This document shows, one piece after another, positions 1-5,586 of a stretch of 9,074 nucleotides of DNA; the first letter of the stretch is position 1, and the number at the start of each line of letters is the position of its first letter. This DNA comes from JANXVY01 sp031365425. Lineage in GTDB: Bacteria; Pseudomonadota; Alphaproteobacteria; Rhizobiales; Hyphomicrobiaceae. The DNA lies in the NCBI GenBank assembly GCA_031365425.1, contig JANLYB010000173.1, positions 1-9,074 on the forward strand, in the 5' to 3' direction. Under the pieces are notes generated by a model. That model was not told the DNA's origin. It saw only the letters and a list, made by a program, of their open reading frames with translations, and ran no database searches. Both the position numbers and the translations under genes were made by a program.

Positions 1-1063
1 GAACTCGACGTTCAACGATCATAACCTCGAAGTCGACTACGACCTCTCGAACGTGAAGTTTGTGACGACCGCGAACACGCTGAACATTCCGCCGGCCCTT
101 ATGGACCGTATGGAAATCATTCGTCTAGCCGGTTACACCGAGAATGAAAAGCTTGAGATCGCCAAGCGCCATCTGTTGAAGGAACAGCAAACGGCCCATG
201 GTCTGGAGCCGGGCGAGTTCTCGATCGACGACGATGCATTGCTGGAACTCGTGCGCCGCTACACGCGCGAAGCCGGCGTGCGTTCGCTTGAACGCGAAGT
301 CGCCAAGCTTGCCCGTAAGTCGGTGAAGGAGATCCTTACGTCGTCGAAGAAGACGATCCGGATTACGTTGGCCAACCTCGAGGATTATCTCGGCGTGCCG
401 AAGTACCGGTATGGCGAAGCGGAAGCGACCGATCAGGTTGGGGTCGTGACCGGTCTGGCCTGGACTGAAGTCGGCGGCGAACTGCTGACGATCGAGGGCG
501 TTCATATGCCGGGCAAGGGCAAGATGTCGGTCACCGGCAACTTGCGCGATGTGATGAAGGAATCGATCCAGGCTGCGAACGCCTACATCCGCTCGCGGTC
601 GGTCGATTTCGGCATCAACCCGAACATGTTTGAGAAGAAGGACATCCACGTGCACGTGCCGGAAGGCGCGACGCCGAAGGATGGACCGTCGGCAGGTATT
701 GCCATGACGACGGCGATCATCTCCGTCCTGACGGGCATTCCGGTTCGCCGCGATGTTGCCATGACGGGTGAGATCACGCTTCGTGGGCGGGTGCTGCCGA
801 TCGGCGGGTTGAAAGAAAAGCTGCTTGCGGCGATGCGCGGCGGGATCAAGACGGTCATCATTCCGGAAGAAAATCTGAAGGATCTGGCCGACATTCCCGA
901 CGAGGTAAAAGCCAAGCTTCAGATCATTCCGGCCACCAAGTATGACGACGTGATCAAGATTGCGCTGGTTCGTCAACCCGAGCCCATGACGTGGGATCAG
1001 GCGGCTGCCGCAGCGGTTACGGCCGAAGCCGATGGGGCGGCGGCGCGCGCTACGGCCCACTGA
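1..1063 (+). CDS. lon: Lon ATP-dependent protease, C-terminal part (5' end outside window)
   Basis: This is the 3' end of lon, the cytoplasmic AAA+ serine protease that unfolds and degrades damaged and short-lived regulatory proteins. The reading frame is already open at base 2, so 353 residues of a family usually near 800 are present. Seen: the end of the ATPase module, with sensor-1 (FVTTAN, about residues 20-25 of the visible part), the arginine finger in MDRMEII (R36) and the sensor-2 region AGVRSLERE (91-99). The proteolytic domain follows, with the catalytic serine in PKDGPSAG (residue 230, codon 689-691) and the catalytic lysine in GGLKEK (residue 273, codon 818-820). These are 43 residues apart, as in E. 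coli S679/K722. The last 30 or so residues are an alanine-rich tail. The gene ends in TGA followed by a hairpin terminator, so it is probably not co-transcribed with HU. Lon followed by HU is a common bacterial order. Identification is secure; only the N-terminus is missing. Confidence 0.97.
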   Translation, partial: NSTFNDHNLEVDYDLSNVKFVTTANTLNIPPALMDRMEIIRLAGYTENEKLEIAKRHLLKEQQTAHGLEPGEFSIDDDALLELVRRYTREAGVRSLEREVAKLARKSVKEILTSSKKTIRITLANLEDYLGVPKYRYGEAEATDQVGVVTGLAWTEVGGELLTIEGVHMPGKGKMSVTGNLRDVMKESIQAANAYIRSRSVDFGINPNMFEKKDIHVHVPEGATPKDGPSAGIAMTTAIISVLTGIPVRRDVAMTGEITLRGRVLPIGGLKEKLLAAMRGGIKTVIIPEENLKDLADIPDEVKAKLQIIPATKYDDVIKIALVRQPEPMTWDQAAAAAVTAEADGAAARATAH

Positions 1064-1088
1064 CGTCAGAACTTGCCCAAGCAGATGA

Positions 1089-1124
1089 AGCCCTCGCGGT
1101 CAACGTGCCGCGGGGGCTTTTCGT
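1089..1124 (+). terminator. Rho-independent terminator of lon
   Basis: Arms AGCCCTCGCGG (1089-1099) and CCGCGGGGGCT (1108-1118) pair over 11 positions with one T-G wobble. The loop is 8 nt and the T run begins at 1118. It lies 25 nt after the lon stop codon. Confidence 0.85.
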
Positions 1125-1229
1125 TATGTTCACTACTGTTGGGGGTGCGTGCTGAGGCAGATTCGTCAGCGATCCCCTAAAAACCTCTGTTTCCCCAGTG
1201 TTTTCGGGGGGTTTTGAGTGTTTTTCCGC

Positions 1230-1258
1230 TTGACGGGGGTACCCAAACGGCGCTTGTT
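1230..1258 (+). promoter_or_regulatory. Candidate sigma-70 promoter for the HU gene
   Basis: The -35-like TTGACG at 1230-1235 (CTTGACGG in context) fits the alphaproteobacterial -35 consensus well. After a 17-nt spacer lies CTTGTT (1253-1258, GCTTGTTT in context), a weak -10. It is 100 nt upstream of the HU start. The -35 is convincing and the -10 is not. Confidence 0.35.
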
Positions 1259-1357
1259 TGCGGCCTCTGTGGGCGATGCAGACGCCATCCGTGAGTTATC
1301 ACCGTTCGATCGTCTGTTCGCATCAAGACAGTTTCAGGATCAGAAGGATACGCAGAC

Positions 1358-1630
1358 ATGAGCAAGAAAGACTTGATCGACGCTGTTGCCAGCCATTGCG
1401 AGATCACGAAAGAAAAGGCGGGACACGCTGTCGAAGCTGTGCTCGAGCACATCAAGAAGTCGATGAAGAAGGGCGATGAAGTCCGCATCCCCGACTTCGG
1501 CACGTTTAAGGTTGCCAAGCGCAAGGCCCGTGAAGGCCGCAACCCTGCAACCGGCGCCGCAATCAAGATTCCGGCCGCTAAGGTGCCGAAGTTCACACCG
1601 TCGAAGGGCCTTAAGGATCTTCTGAACTAA
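1358..1630 (+). CDS. hupB: HU-type histone-like DNA-binding protein
   Basis: This encodes a 90-residue nucleoid protein of the HU/IHF family, which dimerises and bends DNA through two beta arms without strong sequence preference. Seen: the helical N-terminal half (SKKDLIDAVASHCEITKEKA), the family core IPDFGTFKV (44-52), the arm tip with the RNP triplet (61-63) whose proline intercalates into DNA, and the C-terminal PSKGLKDLL helix. Length is exactly that of HU. The N-terminal form and gene position next to lon favour HU-beta over IHF. The ATG at 1358 follows an AGAAGGA ribosome binding site with a 9-nt spacer. The gene stands alone, between its own candidate promoter and a strong terminator. 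hupB is used by analogy; many alphaproteobacteria carry one HU gene, called hup or hupB. Confidence 0.95.
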   Translation: MSKKDLIDAVASHCEITKEKAGHAVEAVLEHIKKSMKKGDEVRIPDFGTFKVAKRKAREGRNPATGAAIKIPAAKVPKFTPSKGLKDLLN

Positions 1631-1660
1631 TCGGAAGTTTTCCGGTTCTCCGGTAAATAG

Positions 1661-1700
1661 AAAAGCGCGGTATCCTGATTGGGTGCCGCGCTTTTTTTAT
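1661..1700 (+). terminator. Strong terminator of HU, possibly bidirectional
   Basis: Arms AAAAGCGCGG (1661-1670) and CCGCGCTTTT (1686-1695) are perfectly complementary over 10 bp. Pairing can continue inwards (TATCC with GGGTG, with wobbles) to a 5-nt loop. A run of seven T starts at 1692. Because the left arm begins with AAAA, the minus strand also ends in CGC-TTTT, so the same hairpin may stop the convergent small-peptide genes that end at 1727. Confidence 0.88.
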
Positions 1701-1726
1701 TTTCAGGAATTTGATTTTGGAGTGAA

Positions 1727-1879
1727 TTACTGGCCGTCGAATACTCCGTGCGGCGTGATGTTGGATCCCGATTGAGCGAGATCGCGCAGAGCATGTCCGT
1801 AGGATGGTTCTGCTTTGGCTGTGCTGATGCCGGCTAGAACGGACGTGGCGAGGATAAGCGAAGCGATCAGTCTGGTCAT
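1727..1879 (-). CDS. Small secreted peptide, 50 aa, third gene of a tandem trio
   Basis: This is a hypothetical 50-residue protein of unknown function. Seen: a typical signal peptide, with charged N-terminus MTRLIAS, hydrophobic core LILATSVLAGIS and cleavage-like STAKA-EP near residue 23. This would leave a mature peptide of about 27 residues with no cysteines and no lipobox. The mature part contains RDLAQSGSN (32-40) then ITPHGVFDGQ. RDLAQSGSN resembles ADLARNGN at the end of the peptide at 2104-2235, which suggests an extended relative. The ATG at 1879 follows AGGACA with a 6-nt spacer. It lies 45 nt downstream of the second peptide gene on the same strand, so the trio is probably one transcript, perhaps ended by the hairpin at 1661-1700. 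The opposite strand holds no competing gene. Secretion to the periplasm or outside is inferred from the signal peptide only. Confidence 0.7.
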   Translation of the reverse strand: MTRLIASLILATSVLAGISTAKAEPSYGHALRDLAQSGSNITPHGVFDGQ

Positions 1880-1924
1880 GTTCGGTGTCCTGTCCGGTTG
1901 ATGGAGGGTTTGCGCGTTGATTGC

Positions 1925-2056
1925 TCAGTTGCCGTTCGTGGCCTGCTCGGCGAAGAACTTGGTGGCGAAGTCGGGGTTGGTCTGGGGGGCAGCCATTGCA
2001 GCGCTCGACAGAGCCAGGGCGATGACGAGAGCGACGGGGGCGATGATGCGGTTCAT
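1925..2056 (-). CDS. Small secreted peptide, 43 aa, second gene of the trio
   Basis: This encodes a 43-residue hypothetical protein that is a clear paralogue of the gene at 2104-2235: same length, the same MNR-I-IAP start and the same NGN C-terminus, with about 25 of 43 positions identical. Seen: signal peptide with hydrophobic core (residues 4-20) and an AMA-AP cleavage-type site after residue 22, leaving about 21 residues. The mature part has FATKFFAEQA (30-39), a short stretch that could form an amphipathic helix, then TNGN. No cysteine is present. The start has a good ribosome binding site, GGAGA with an 8-nt spacer, in nearly the same context as its paralogue. Function is unknown. The conserved ends, length and own binding site argue that it is expressed and not a chance ORF. 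Confidence 0.72.
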   Translation of the reverse strand: MNRIIAPVALVIALALSSAAMAAPQTNPDFATKFFAEQATNGN

Positions 2057-2103
2057 TTCAATTCTCCATGTTGACGGGATATTGGGGGGTGTCGTGGCAA
2101 GGT

Positions 2104-2235
2104 TCAGTTGCCGTTGCGGGCGAGGTCAGCGAAGAGTTGGGTTGCGAAGCTGTTGATGTCTTTCGGCGCAGCGTTGGCGGCGCCCGACAAGGTGACTGCG
2201 ATGATGAGCAGAGCAGGCGCGATCAAACGGTTCAT
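2104..2235 (-). CDS. Small secreted peptide, 43 aa, first gene of the trio
   Basis: This encodes a 43-residue hypothetical protein. The frame is open further upstream (to 2346), but the ATG at 2235 is preferred: it follows GGAGA with an 8-nt spacer, and the protein then aligns end to end with the paralogue at 1925-2056. Seen: MNRLIAP, hydrophobic core ALLIIAVTLSGAA, a signal-peptidase-like ANA-AP site after residue 22, and a mature part with FATQLFADLARNGN (30-43). Conservation between the two copies covers the AAP around the cleavage site, FAT, FA and NGN, while intervening residues vary. It is the first of three genes on the minus strand, 47 nt upstream of the second. The leader contains an inverted repeat at 2275-2299. 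Function is unknown. Confidence 0.72.
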   Translation of the reverse strand: MNRLIAPALLIIAVTLSGAANAAPKDINSFATQLFADLARNGN

Positions 2236-2542
2236 TTGAGTTCTCCGGTTTATGAGTTGTTTTCTGCAATTGTTTTGTGAGGGCTTATCAAGCTCACAAC
2301 GTCCAATACGGGCGGGTCGATTGATTGTTTCCCGATCCGGGATCACAAGAAATTTTGGCCAATTATTCGGACCCGCTGTAACAAAATGAAAAGCGAGGAA
2401 TGTTGCAGGTCAGTATGGCGGCGCAGGTGCAGCGCTCGCGTGACCGAGCCAGCGGTTTGCCGGTCATCAGGTCGCGGGCTGGTTCGTCTCTTTGCGGTGA
2501 AATCTCTAGCGCTGTGGCCAGTATGTAGCTAAAGACGGCGGT
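2236..2542. other. Intergenic region between the small-peptide genes and tRNA-Val
   Basis: Apart from the inverted repeat at 2275-2299 and a short palindrome around 2331-2343 (TCCCG/CGGGA), I see no gene, terminator or convincing promoter. It must hold the promoters of two divergent units, the small-peptide genes leftward and tRNA-Val rightward. Confidence 0.5.
2275..2299. repeat. Inverted repeat upstream of the small-peptide genes
   Basis: TTGTGAG (2275-2281) and CTCACAA (2293-2299) are perfect inverted copies separated by 11 nt. The element sits 40 nt before the first small-peptide start. It could be an operator or an mRNA hairpin; in the hairpin form GCTT/AAGC also pairs next to a two-base bulge. 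The half sites recall TGTGA/TCACA of CRP-type sites, but the spacing is too wide for that family. Confidence 0.45.
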
Positions 2543-2617
2543 GGGCAGTTAGCTCAGCGGTAGAGCGTCTCGTTTACACCGAGATGGTCGGGGGTTCGAT
2601 CCCCTCACTGCCCACCA
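2543..2617 (+). tRNA. tRNA-Val (anticodon TAC)
   Basis: This is a full 75-nt cloverleaf. Acceptor arms GGGCAGT/ACTGCCC pair fully. The D arm is AGCTCAGCGGTAGAGC. The anticodon stem TCTCG/CGAGA closes the loop TTTACAC with anticodon TAC (reads GUA and other valine codons). The T arm GGGGG-TTCGATC-CCCTC has one G-T pair. Discriminator A is at 2614 and the CCA end is encoded (2615-2617). No T-rich terminator follows directly. Confidence 0.97.
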
Positions 2618-2633
2618 TTTTCTCGACATGACG

Positions 2634-2738
2634 GGTTGAGCGATCGCTACTGAGCGGCAGGCGGATGAAGCGTGCGAGAAGGTGCGCCCAGTCCTGTTGC
2701 GTCTCTCACCAATTTTTCGTGCACGTCATCGCTCAACC
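2634..2738. repeat. Long-spaced 11-bp inverted repeat downstream of tRNA-Val
   Basis: GGTTGAGCGAT (2634-2644) recurs as its exact reverse complement ATCGCTCAACC (2728-2738), enclosing 83 nt with no ORF. It could be the ends of a degenerate small element, or a stem closing a transcribed structure. Nothing else supports an RNA gene. Confidence 0.35.
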
Positions 2739-2752
2739 GTGATACCGATGTT

Positions 2753-2773
2753 TAGTTCTTTAAATCGGAACTA
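2753..2773. repeat. Inverted repeat upstream of the DUF1993 gene
   Basis: TAGTTC (2753-2758) and GAACTA (2768-2773) form a spaced inverted repeat with a 9-nt gap, 43 nt before the DUF1993 start codon. An operator is possible, but its regulator is unknown. Confidence 0.3.
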
Positions 2774-2816
2774 GTGTGTAAGTGCGCCAGATGCGCTTAA
2801 ATCAAAGGATCACGGC

Positions 2817-3335
2817 ATGACAATTTCGATGTACCAGGCTTCCATTCCGGTCTTCACGCACATGCTCACGGCGCTAGCGATGGTGCTGGACAAGGCCGAT
2901 GCCCATGGTGCGGCCAAAAAGATCGATCCCACCGTGCTGCCTGGGACACGGCTGTGCCCGGATATGTTTCCGCTGTCGCGTCAGGTGCAGATTGCGTGCG
3001 ATTTCGCCAAGGGGACGGCTGCGCGGCTCGCAGGCGTCGAGGTGCCGAGCTATGGCGATACGGAGAAGACGTTTCCTGAGCTGAAGGAACGCATTGCAAA
3101 GACGATCGCGTTTTTGGCAACCTTTAAGCCTGAGCAGATCGATGGCAGCGAGGAACGGGAGATTTCTCTGAAGGTCGGGCCCCAGGAGATGCACTTTAAG
3201 GGCTTGGCTTATCTGGTGGGCTTTTCGCTACCCAATTTCTATTTTCACGTGACAACCGCCTATGCCATCGCACGTGCCAGCGGCGTTGAGCTTGGAAAGA
3301 TGGATTATCTAGGACTGCCGCGCCCGGCTGCTTAA
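2817..3335 (+). CDS. DUF1993 family protein
   Basis: This encodes a 172-residue soluble protein that I recognise as DUF1993, an uncharacterised bacterial family. I recall it being grouped with the DinB-like four-helix-bundle proteins; that grouping is from memory, not visible here. Seen: an N-terminal helix MTISMYQASIPVFTHML with His15, the conserved block RLCPDMFPLSRQVQIACDFA (45-64), PSYGDTEKTFPELKERI (77-93), and the C-terminal NFYFHVTTAYAIARASG (140-156) with His144. Length is normal for the family and no signal peptide or membrane segment is apparent. The ATG at 2817 follows AAGGA with a 7-nt spacer. It is a single gene between two tRNAs, so neighbours say nothing about function. Family assignment is fairly secure; activity is unknown. 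Confidence 0.88.
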   Translation: MTISMYQASIPVFTHMLTALAMVLDKADAHGAAKKIDPTVLPGTRLCPDMFPLSRQVQIACDFAKGTAARLAGVEVPSYGDTEKTFPELKERIAKTIAFLATFKPEQIDGSEEREISLKVGPQEMHFKGLAYLVGFSLPNFYFHVTTAYAIARASGVELGKMDYLGLPRPAA

Positions 3336-3398
3336 GGCTGTGTATGGACCGGTCAGCGGCGCGCGACGTATTGTTTTGACAAAGGTGTCGCGTGTCGC

Positions 3399-3427
3399 TT
3401 GACTTCGCCAGCCTCAGCCCGTATCGA
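3399..3427 (+). promoter_or_regulatory. Candidate promoter for tRNA-Asp
   Basis: TTGACT (3399-3404), a 17-nt spacer and TATCGA (3422-3427) lie about 45 nt before the tRNA. A second, perfect TTGACA is at 3376-3381, but it has no good -10 at normal spacing. Either may be used. Confidence 0.35.
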
Positions 3428-3472
3428 ACGCGGGTGACCGCATCGCTTCGGCATTGCGTTATGTATTGGATT

Positions 3473-3549
3473 GCGGGAGTAGCTCAGTTGGTTAGAGCGC
3501 CGCCCTGTCACGGCGGAGGCCGCGGGTTCAAGTCCCGTCTCTCGCGCCA
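3473..3549 (+). tRNA. tRNA-Asp (anticodon GTC)
   Basis: This is a full 77-nt cloverleaf. Acceptor GCGGGAG/CTCTCGC pairs with one G-T. The D arm is AGCTCAGTTGGTTAGAGC. The anticodon stem CCGCC/GGCGG closes CTGTCAC with anticodon GTC. The T arm is CGGGTTCAAGTCCCG. Discriminator G at 3546 is the expected aspartate identity base, and the CCA end is encoded (3547-3549). Confidence 0.97.
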
Positions 3550-3698
3550 ATCCAACCCTTTCAAAGACAATCAGCATTATACGTCGGGGCTTGGTATTTT
3601 CCCATCCTTTGGCGCAGTGCGCCTGAGGTAGGCGTTGCGCGCTGGCCTGGGCTGCGTTACGACGCTTAATCAGCCAAACGCGTGTTGCCGAGGAGACT

Positions 3699-4064
3699 AT
3701 GGCGAACCTGTTTACCGACTATCTGCCGCTGGCGATTTTTCTCGTCGTGGCGCTGGCGTTTTCCGCCGTGCTGCTCATCGTTCCGTTCCTGATTGCGGTG
3801 CGCAATCCCGACAGCGAAAAGGTTTCGGCCTATGAGTGCGGGTTTGCTGCATTTGATGACAGCCGCATGCGCTTCGATGTCCGGTTCTATCTGGTGTCGA
3901 TCCTCTTCATTATCTTTGATCTCGAAATTGCGTTCCTGTTTCCCTGGGCATCGGCGTTCAAGGAAATCGGTTTGTTTGGGTTCTGGTCGATGATGATCTT
4001 TTTGGCCGTGCTGACGATCGGCTTCATCTACGAATGGAAGAAAGGCGCGCTCGAATGGGATTGA
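3699..4064 (+). CDS. nuoA: NADH-quinone oxidoreductase subunit A
   Basis: This is a small membrane subunit of respiratory complex I (NADH to ubiquinone, proton pumping). It helps join the hydrophilic arm to the membrane arm near the quinone site. It has 121 residues, normal for the family. Seen: three membrane segments (about 9-31, 62-82 and 92-112) and the long loop after the first with the signature SEKVSAYECGF including Cys47. The acidic FDLE (73-76) in the second segment is the region conserved from bacteria to mitochondrial ND3. The ATG follows GAGGAGA, a strong ribosome binding site. It is first of nuoABC and overlaps nuoB by 10 nt, so the two are translationally coupled. The promoter should lie in 3550-3690, but I could not identify it. 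Confidence 0.96.
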   Translation: MANLFTDYLPLAIFLVVALAFSAVLLIVPFLIAVRNPDSEKVSAYECGFAAFDDSRMRFDVRFYLVSILFIIFDLEIAFLFPWASAFKEIGLFGFWSMMIFLAVLTIGFIYEWKKGALEWD

Positions 4065-4660
4065 TCCTTCGCCCCGACGGTAGCCCTGCGCTGTCTGACC
4101 CCATCCTGTGGGACAAGATGCGTGAAGGTGCTGGCGCTGGTGGACCGGGAAGCGTTGCCAAGGCCCCTGATCCGTTCCTTGCCGACGTCAACAACCAGCT
4201 CGCCGACAAAGGCTTCCTCGTGACCACGACGGACGACCTCATCAACTGGGCGCGCACCGGCTCGCTCATGTGGATGACGTTCGGGCTTGCTTGCTGTGCC
4301 GTTGAGATGATGCAGGCGTCGATGCCGCGCTACGATCTCGAGCGCTTTGGGTTTGCGCCGCGCGCATCGCCGCGTCAGTCCGACGTGATGATCGTTGCTG
4401 GAACGCTGACCAACAAAATGGCTCCTGCGTTGCGCAAGGTCTACGATCAGATGCCCGAGCCGCGCTACGTGATCTCGATGGGATCGTGCGCGAACGGCGG
4501 CGGGTATTATCATTACTCGTATGCTGTGGTGCGCGGTTGCGACCGGATCGTGCCGGTCGATATTTACGTGCCGGGTTGCCCGCCGACCGCAGAAGCGCTG
4601 CTCTACGGCGTGCTGCTGCTCCAGCGCAAAATCCGCCGGACGGGGACGATTGCGCGGTAG
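4055..4660 (+). CDS. nuoB: NADH-quinone oxidoreductase subunit B (cluster N2 subunit)
   Basis: This peripheral complex I subunit carries the terminal iron-sulfur cluster N2, which passes electrons to quinone. It has 201 residues from the ATG at 4055. Seen: the N2 cysteine ligands, the adjacent pair C80-C81 in GLACCAVEMM, C145 in MGSCANGGG, and C175 in YVPGCPP; conserved C162 is also present. The first 40 or so residues are a variable, glycine-rich leader, as in other alphaproteobacterial NuoB. The open frame extends upstream to an ATG at 4034, but MGL at 4055 is the usual start and overlaps the nuoA end by only 10 nt. The gene ends in TAG (4658-4660), directly after the family's normal RRTGTI(A/E)R end. 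This shows TAG acting as a stop in this genome. Confidence 0.97.
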   Translation: MGLILRPDGSPALSDPILWDKMREGAGAGGPGSVAKAPDPFLADVNNQLADKGFLVTTTDDLINWARTGSLMWMTFGLACCAVEMMQASMPRYDLERFGFAPRASPRQSDVMIVAGTLTNKMAPALRKVYDQMPEPRYVISMGSCANGGGYYHYSYAVVRGCDRIVPVDIYVPGCPPTAEALLYGVLLLQRKIRRTGTIAR

Positions 4661-4698
4661 ACGGCCTACGTTTGAGACATGGCATTTCAGGAATACCA

Positions 4699-5304
4699 AT
4701 GCTTACAGACCTCCAATCCGCTGTCGCTGCTGCTCTGGGCGGCAAGATCACGAGTTCCACGATCGCCCACGGCGAGCTGACGATTACGGTGGCGGCCGAT
4801 CAGATTCTTGATGTGTTGAAGACGTTGCGGGACGATCCCAAGTGCCAGTTCGAGATCCTGATCGATCTGGCGGGCGTTGATTATCCGCAGCGGGCGCAGC
4901 GTTTCGATGTCGTCTATCACCTGTTGTCGGCGCGGCTCAATCAGCGCTTGCGGGTCAAGATCGCGGCGGACGAGGCCACTCAGGTGCCGAGTACGATCCC
5001 AGTGTTTCCCAATGCCGATTGGTATGAGCGCGAAGCCTACGATATGTATGGCATTCTCTTCGCTGGGCATCCCGACCTGCGCCGCTTGCTGACCGACTAC
5101 GGCTTCCAGGGGCATCCCCTGCGCAAGGACTTCCCGCTGACGGGCTACGTCGAAGTGCGCTACGACGATGAAAAGAAGCGTGTCGTGTATGAGCCGGTAA
5201 AACTTACCCAGGATTTCCGCACCTTCGATTTCGAAAGCCCGTGGGAAGGCACGACCTACAATCTGCCGGGCGACGAAAAGGCTAGCGGCCAGCCGCCGAA
5301 GTGA
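4699..5304 (+). CDS. nuoC: NADH-quinone oxidoreductase subunit C (30-kDa-type subunit)
   Basis: This peripheral-arm subunit of complex I has no cofactor of its own and packs against NuoD and NuoB/NuoI. It has 201 residues. Seen: the 30-kDa signature from NADWYEREAYDMYGI (105-119) through GHPDLRRLLTDYGF (123-136), GHPLRKDFPLTGY (138-150) and EVRYD (152-156). The C-terminus DFRTFDFESPWEG is also typical. The frame is open upstream to 4486, but the ATG at 4699 has an AGGA site 6 nt before it and gives the normal length; 38 nt separate it from nuoB. It is a separate nuoC, not a nuoCD fusion. Normally nuoD follows; here a palindrome-rich spacer and convergent lexA follow, so the rest of complex I must be encoded elsewhere. 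Confidence 0.96.
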   Translation: MLTDLQSAVAAALGGKITSSTIAHGELTITVAADQILDVLKTLRDDPKCQFEILIDLAGVDYPQRAQRFDVVYHLLSARLNQRLRVKIAADEATQVPSTIPVFPNADWYEREAYDMYGILFAGHPDLRRLLTDYGFQGHPLRKDFPLTGYVEVRYDDEKKRVVYEPVKLTQDFRTFDFESPWEGTTYNLPGDEKASGQPPK

Positions 5305-5335
5305 AGACGCTTCGATCTGAAAGTGAAGATTGCGA

Positions 5336-5439
5336 CCAGGGGCTCGCCCCTGGACTCATGCCTAAAGTGTGATCGCATACAAGTATAGGTTCCAAGGGCC
5401 TGAGGCCCTTGGTGGAGGCTTGGAGGCAAAGCCTCCAAG
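5336..5439. repeat. Composite palindromic (REP-like) element, three hairpins
   Basis: Three perfect hairpins stand in a row: CCAGGGGC/GCCCCTGG (5336-5343/5346-5353); CCAAGGGCC/GGCCCTTGG (5392-5400/5404-5412, loop TGA); and CTTGGAGGC/GCCTCCAAG (5419-5427/5431-5439, loop AAA). No T run follows any of them, so they are not classical terminators, though they could slow polymerase between convergent nuoC and lexA. Hairpins one and three match the two hairpins of the element at 8945-8989, in the same order and with the shared CCCTGGAC-C after the first. This indicates a dispersed repeat family. Confidence 0.75.
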
Positions 5440-5544
5440 AACCGCTTATCAGCGTTTGTCGGATCGAAGTTCCATAGTCTCCAGATGAGCGCTTGAGGCG
5501 GCCACTCAGGGCAATAAACTCAGGCCTACCCGTGTGGCTCCTGG

Positions 5545-5567
5545 ATGGCCGGGTCGAGCCCGGCCAT
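5545..5567. repeat. Palindromic repeat of the 'MAGLDPAI' type
   Basis: ATGGCCGGG (5545-5553) and CCCGGCCAT (5559-5567) are perfect inverted arms with a 5-nt loop, set in the context CTGGATGGCCGGG. Read on the minus strand it gives MAGLDPAIQ. This peptide recurs in spurious small ORFs of many alphaproteobacterial genomes because of this repeat. The element lies 20 nt past the lexA stop and may serve as its 3' hairpin. Confidence 0.7.
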
Positions 5568-5586
5568 GGAGTGAAGGCAGCCGTTC

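Noticed and set aside
125..1060. 311-codon minus-strand ORF opposite lon
   Set aside because: Its composition is the usual arginine/histidine-rich antisense shadow of a GC-rich gene, and lon is certain on the plus strand.
1178..1217. Possible hairpin AAAACC...CCCC/GGGG...GGTTTT upstream of HU
   Set aside because: The inner stem is only 4 bp with a 7-nt bulge on one side. It is too weak to call a terminator or riboswitch, and the lon terminator already lies upstream.
1177..1596. 139-codon minus-strand ORF across the HU promoter and gene
   Set aside because: It is antisense to HU, with no ribosome binding site or family resemblance.
1917..2156. Plus-strand ORF of 79 codons across the small-peptide genes
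   Set aside because: It has no signal, no ribosome binding site and low-complexity content. The minus-strand genes, with paralogy and signal peptides, explain the region better.
2275..2299. CRP/FNR-type site at the inverted repeat
   Set aside because: The half sites TGTGA/TCACA match, but the gap between them is 13 nt instead of 6, which does not fit that family.
3392..3631. ORFs running through tRNA-Asp (both strands)
   Set aside because: Frames such as GVAQLVRAPPCHGGGRGFKS are translations of a tRNA gene, a well-known annotation artefact.
4028..4699. 223-codon minus-strand ORF opposite nuoB
   Set aside because: It is an antisense shadow; nuoB on the other strand carries all the cluster ligands.
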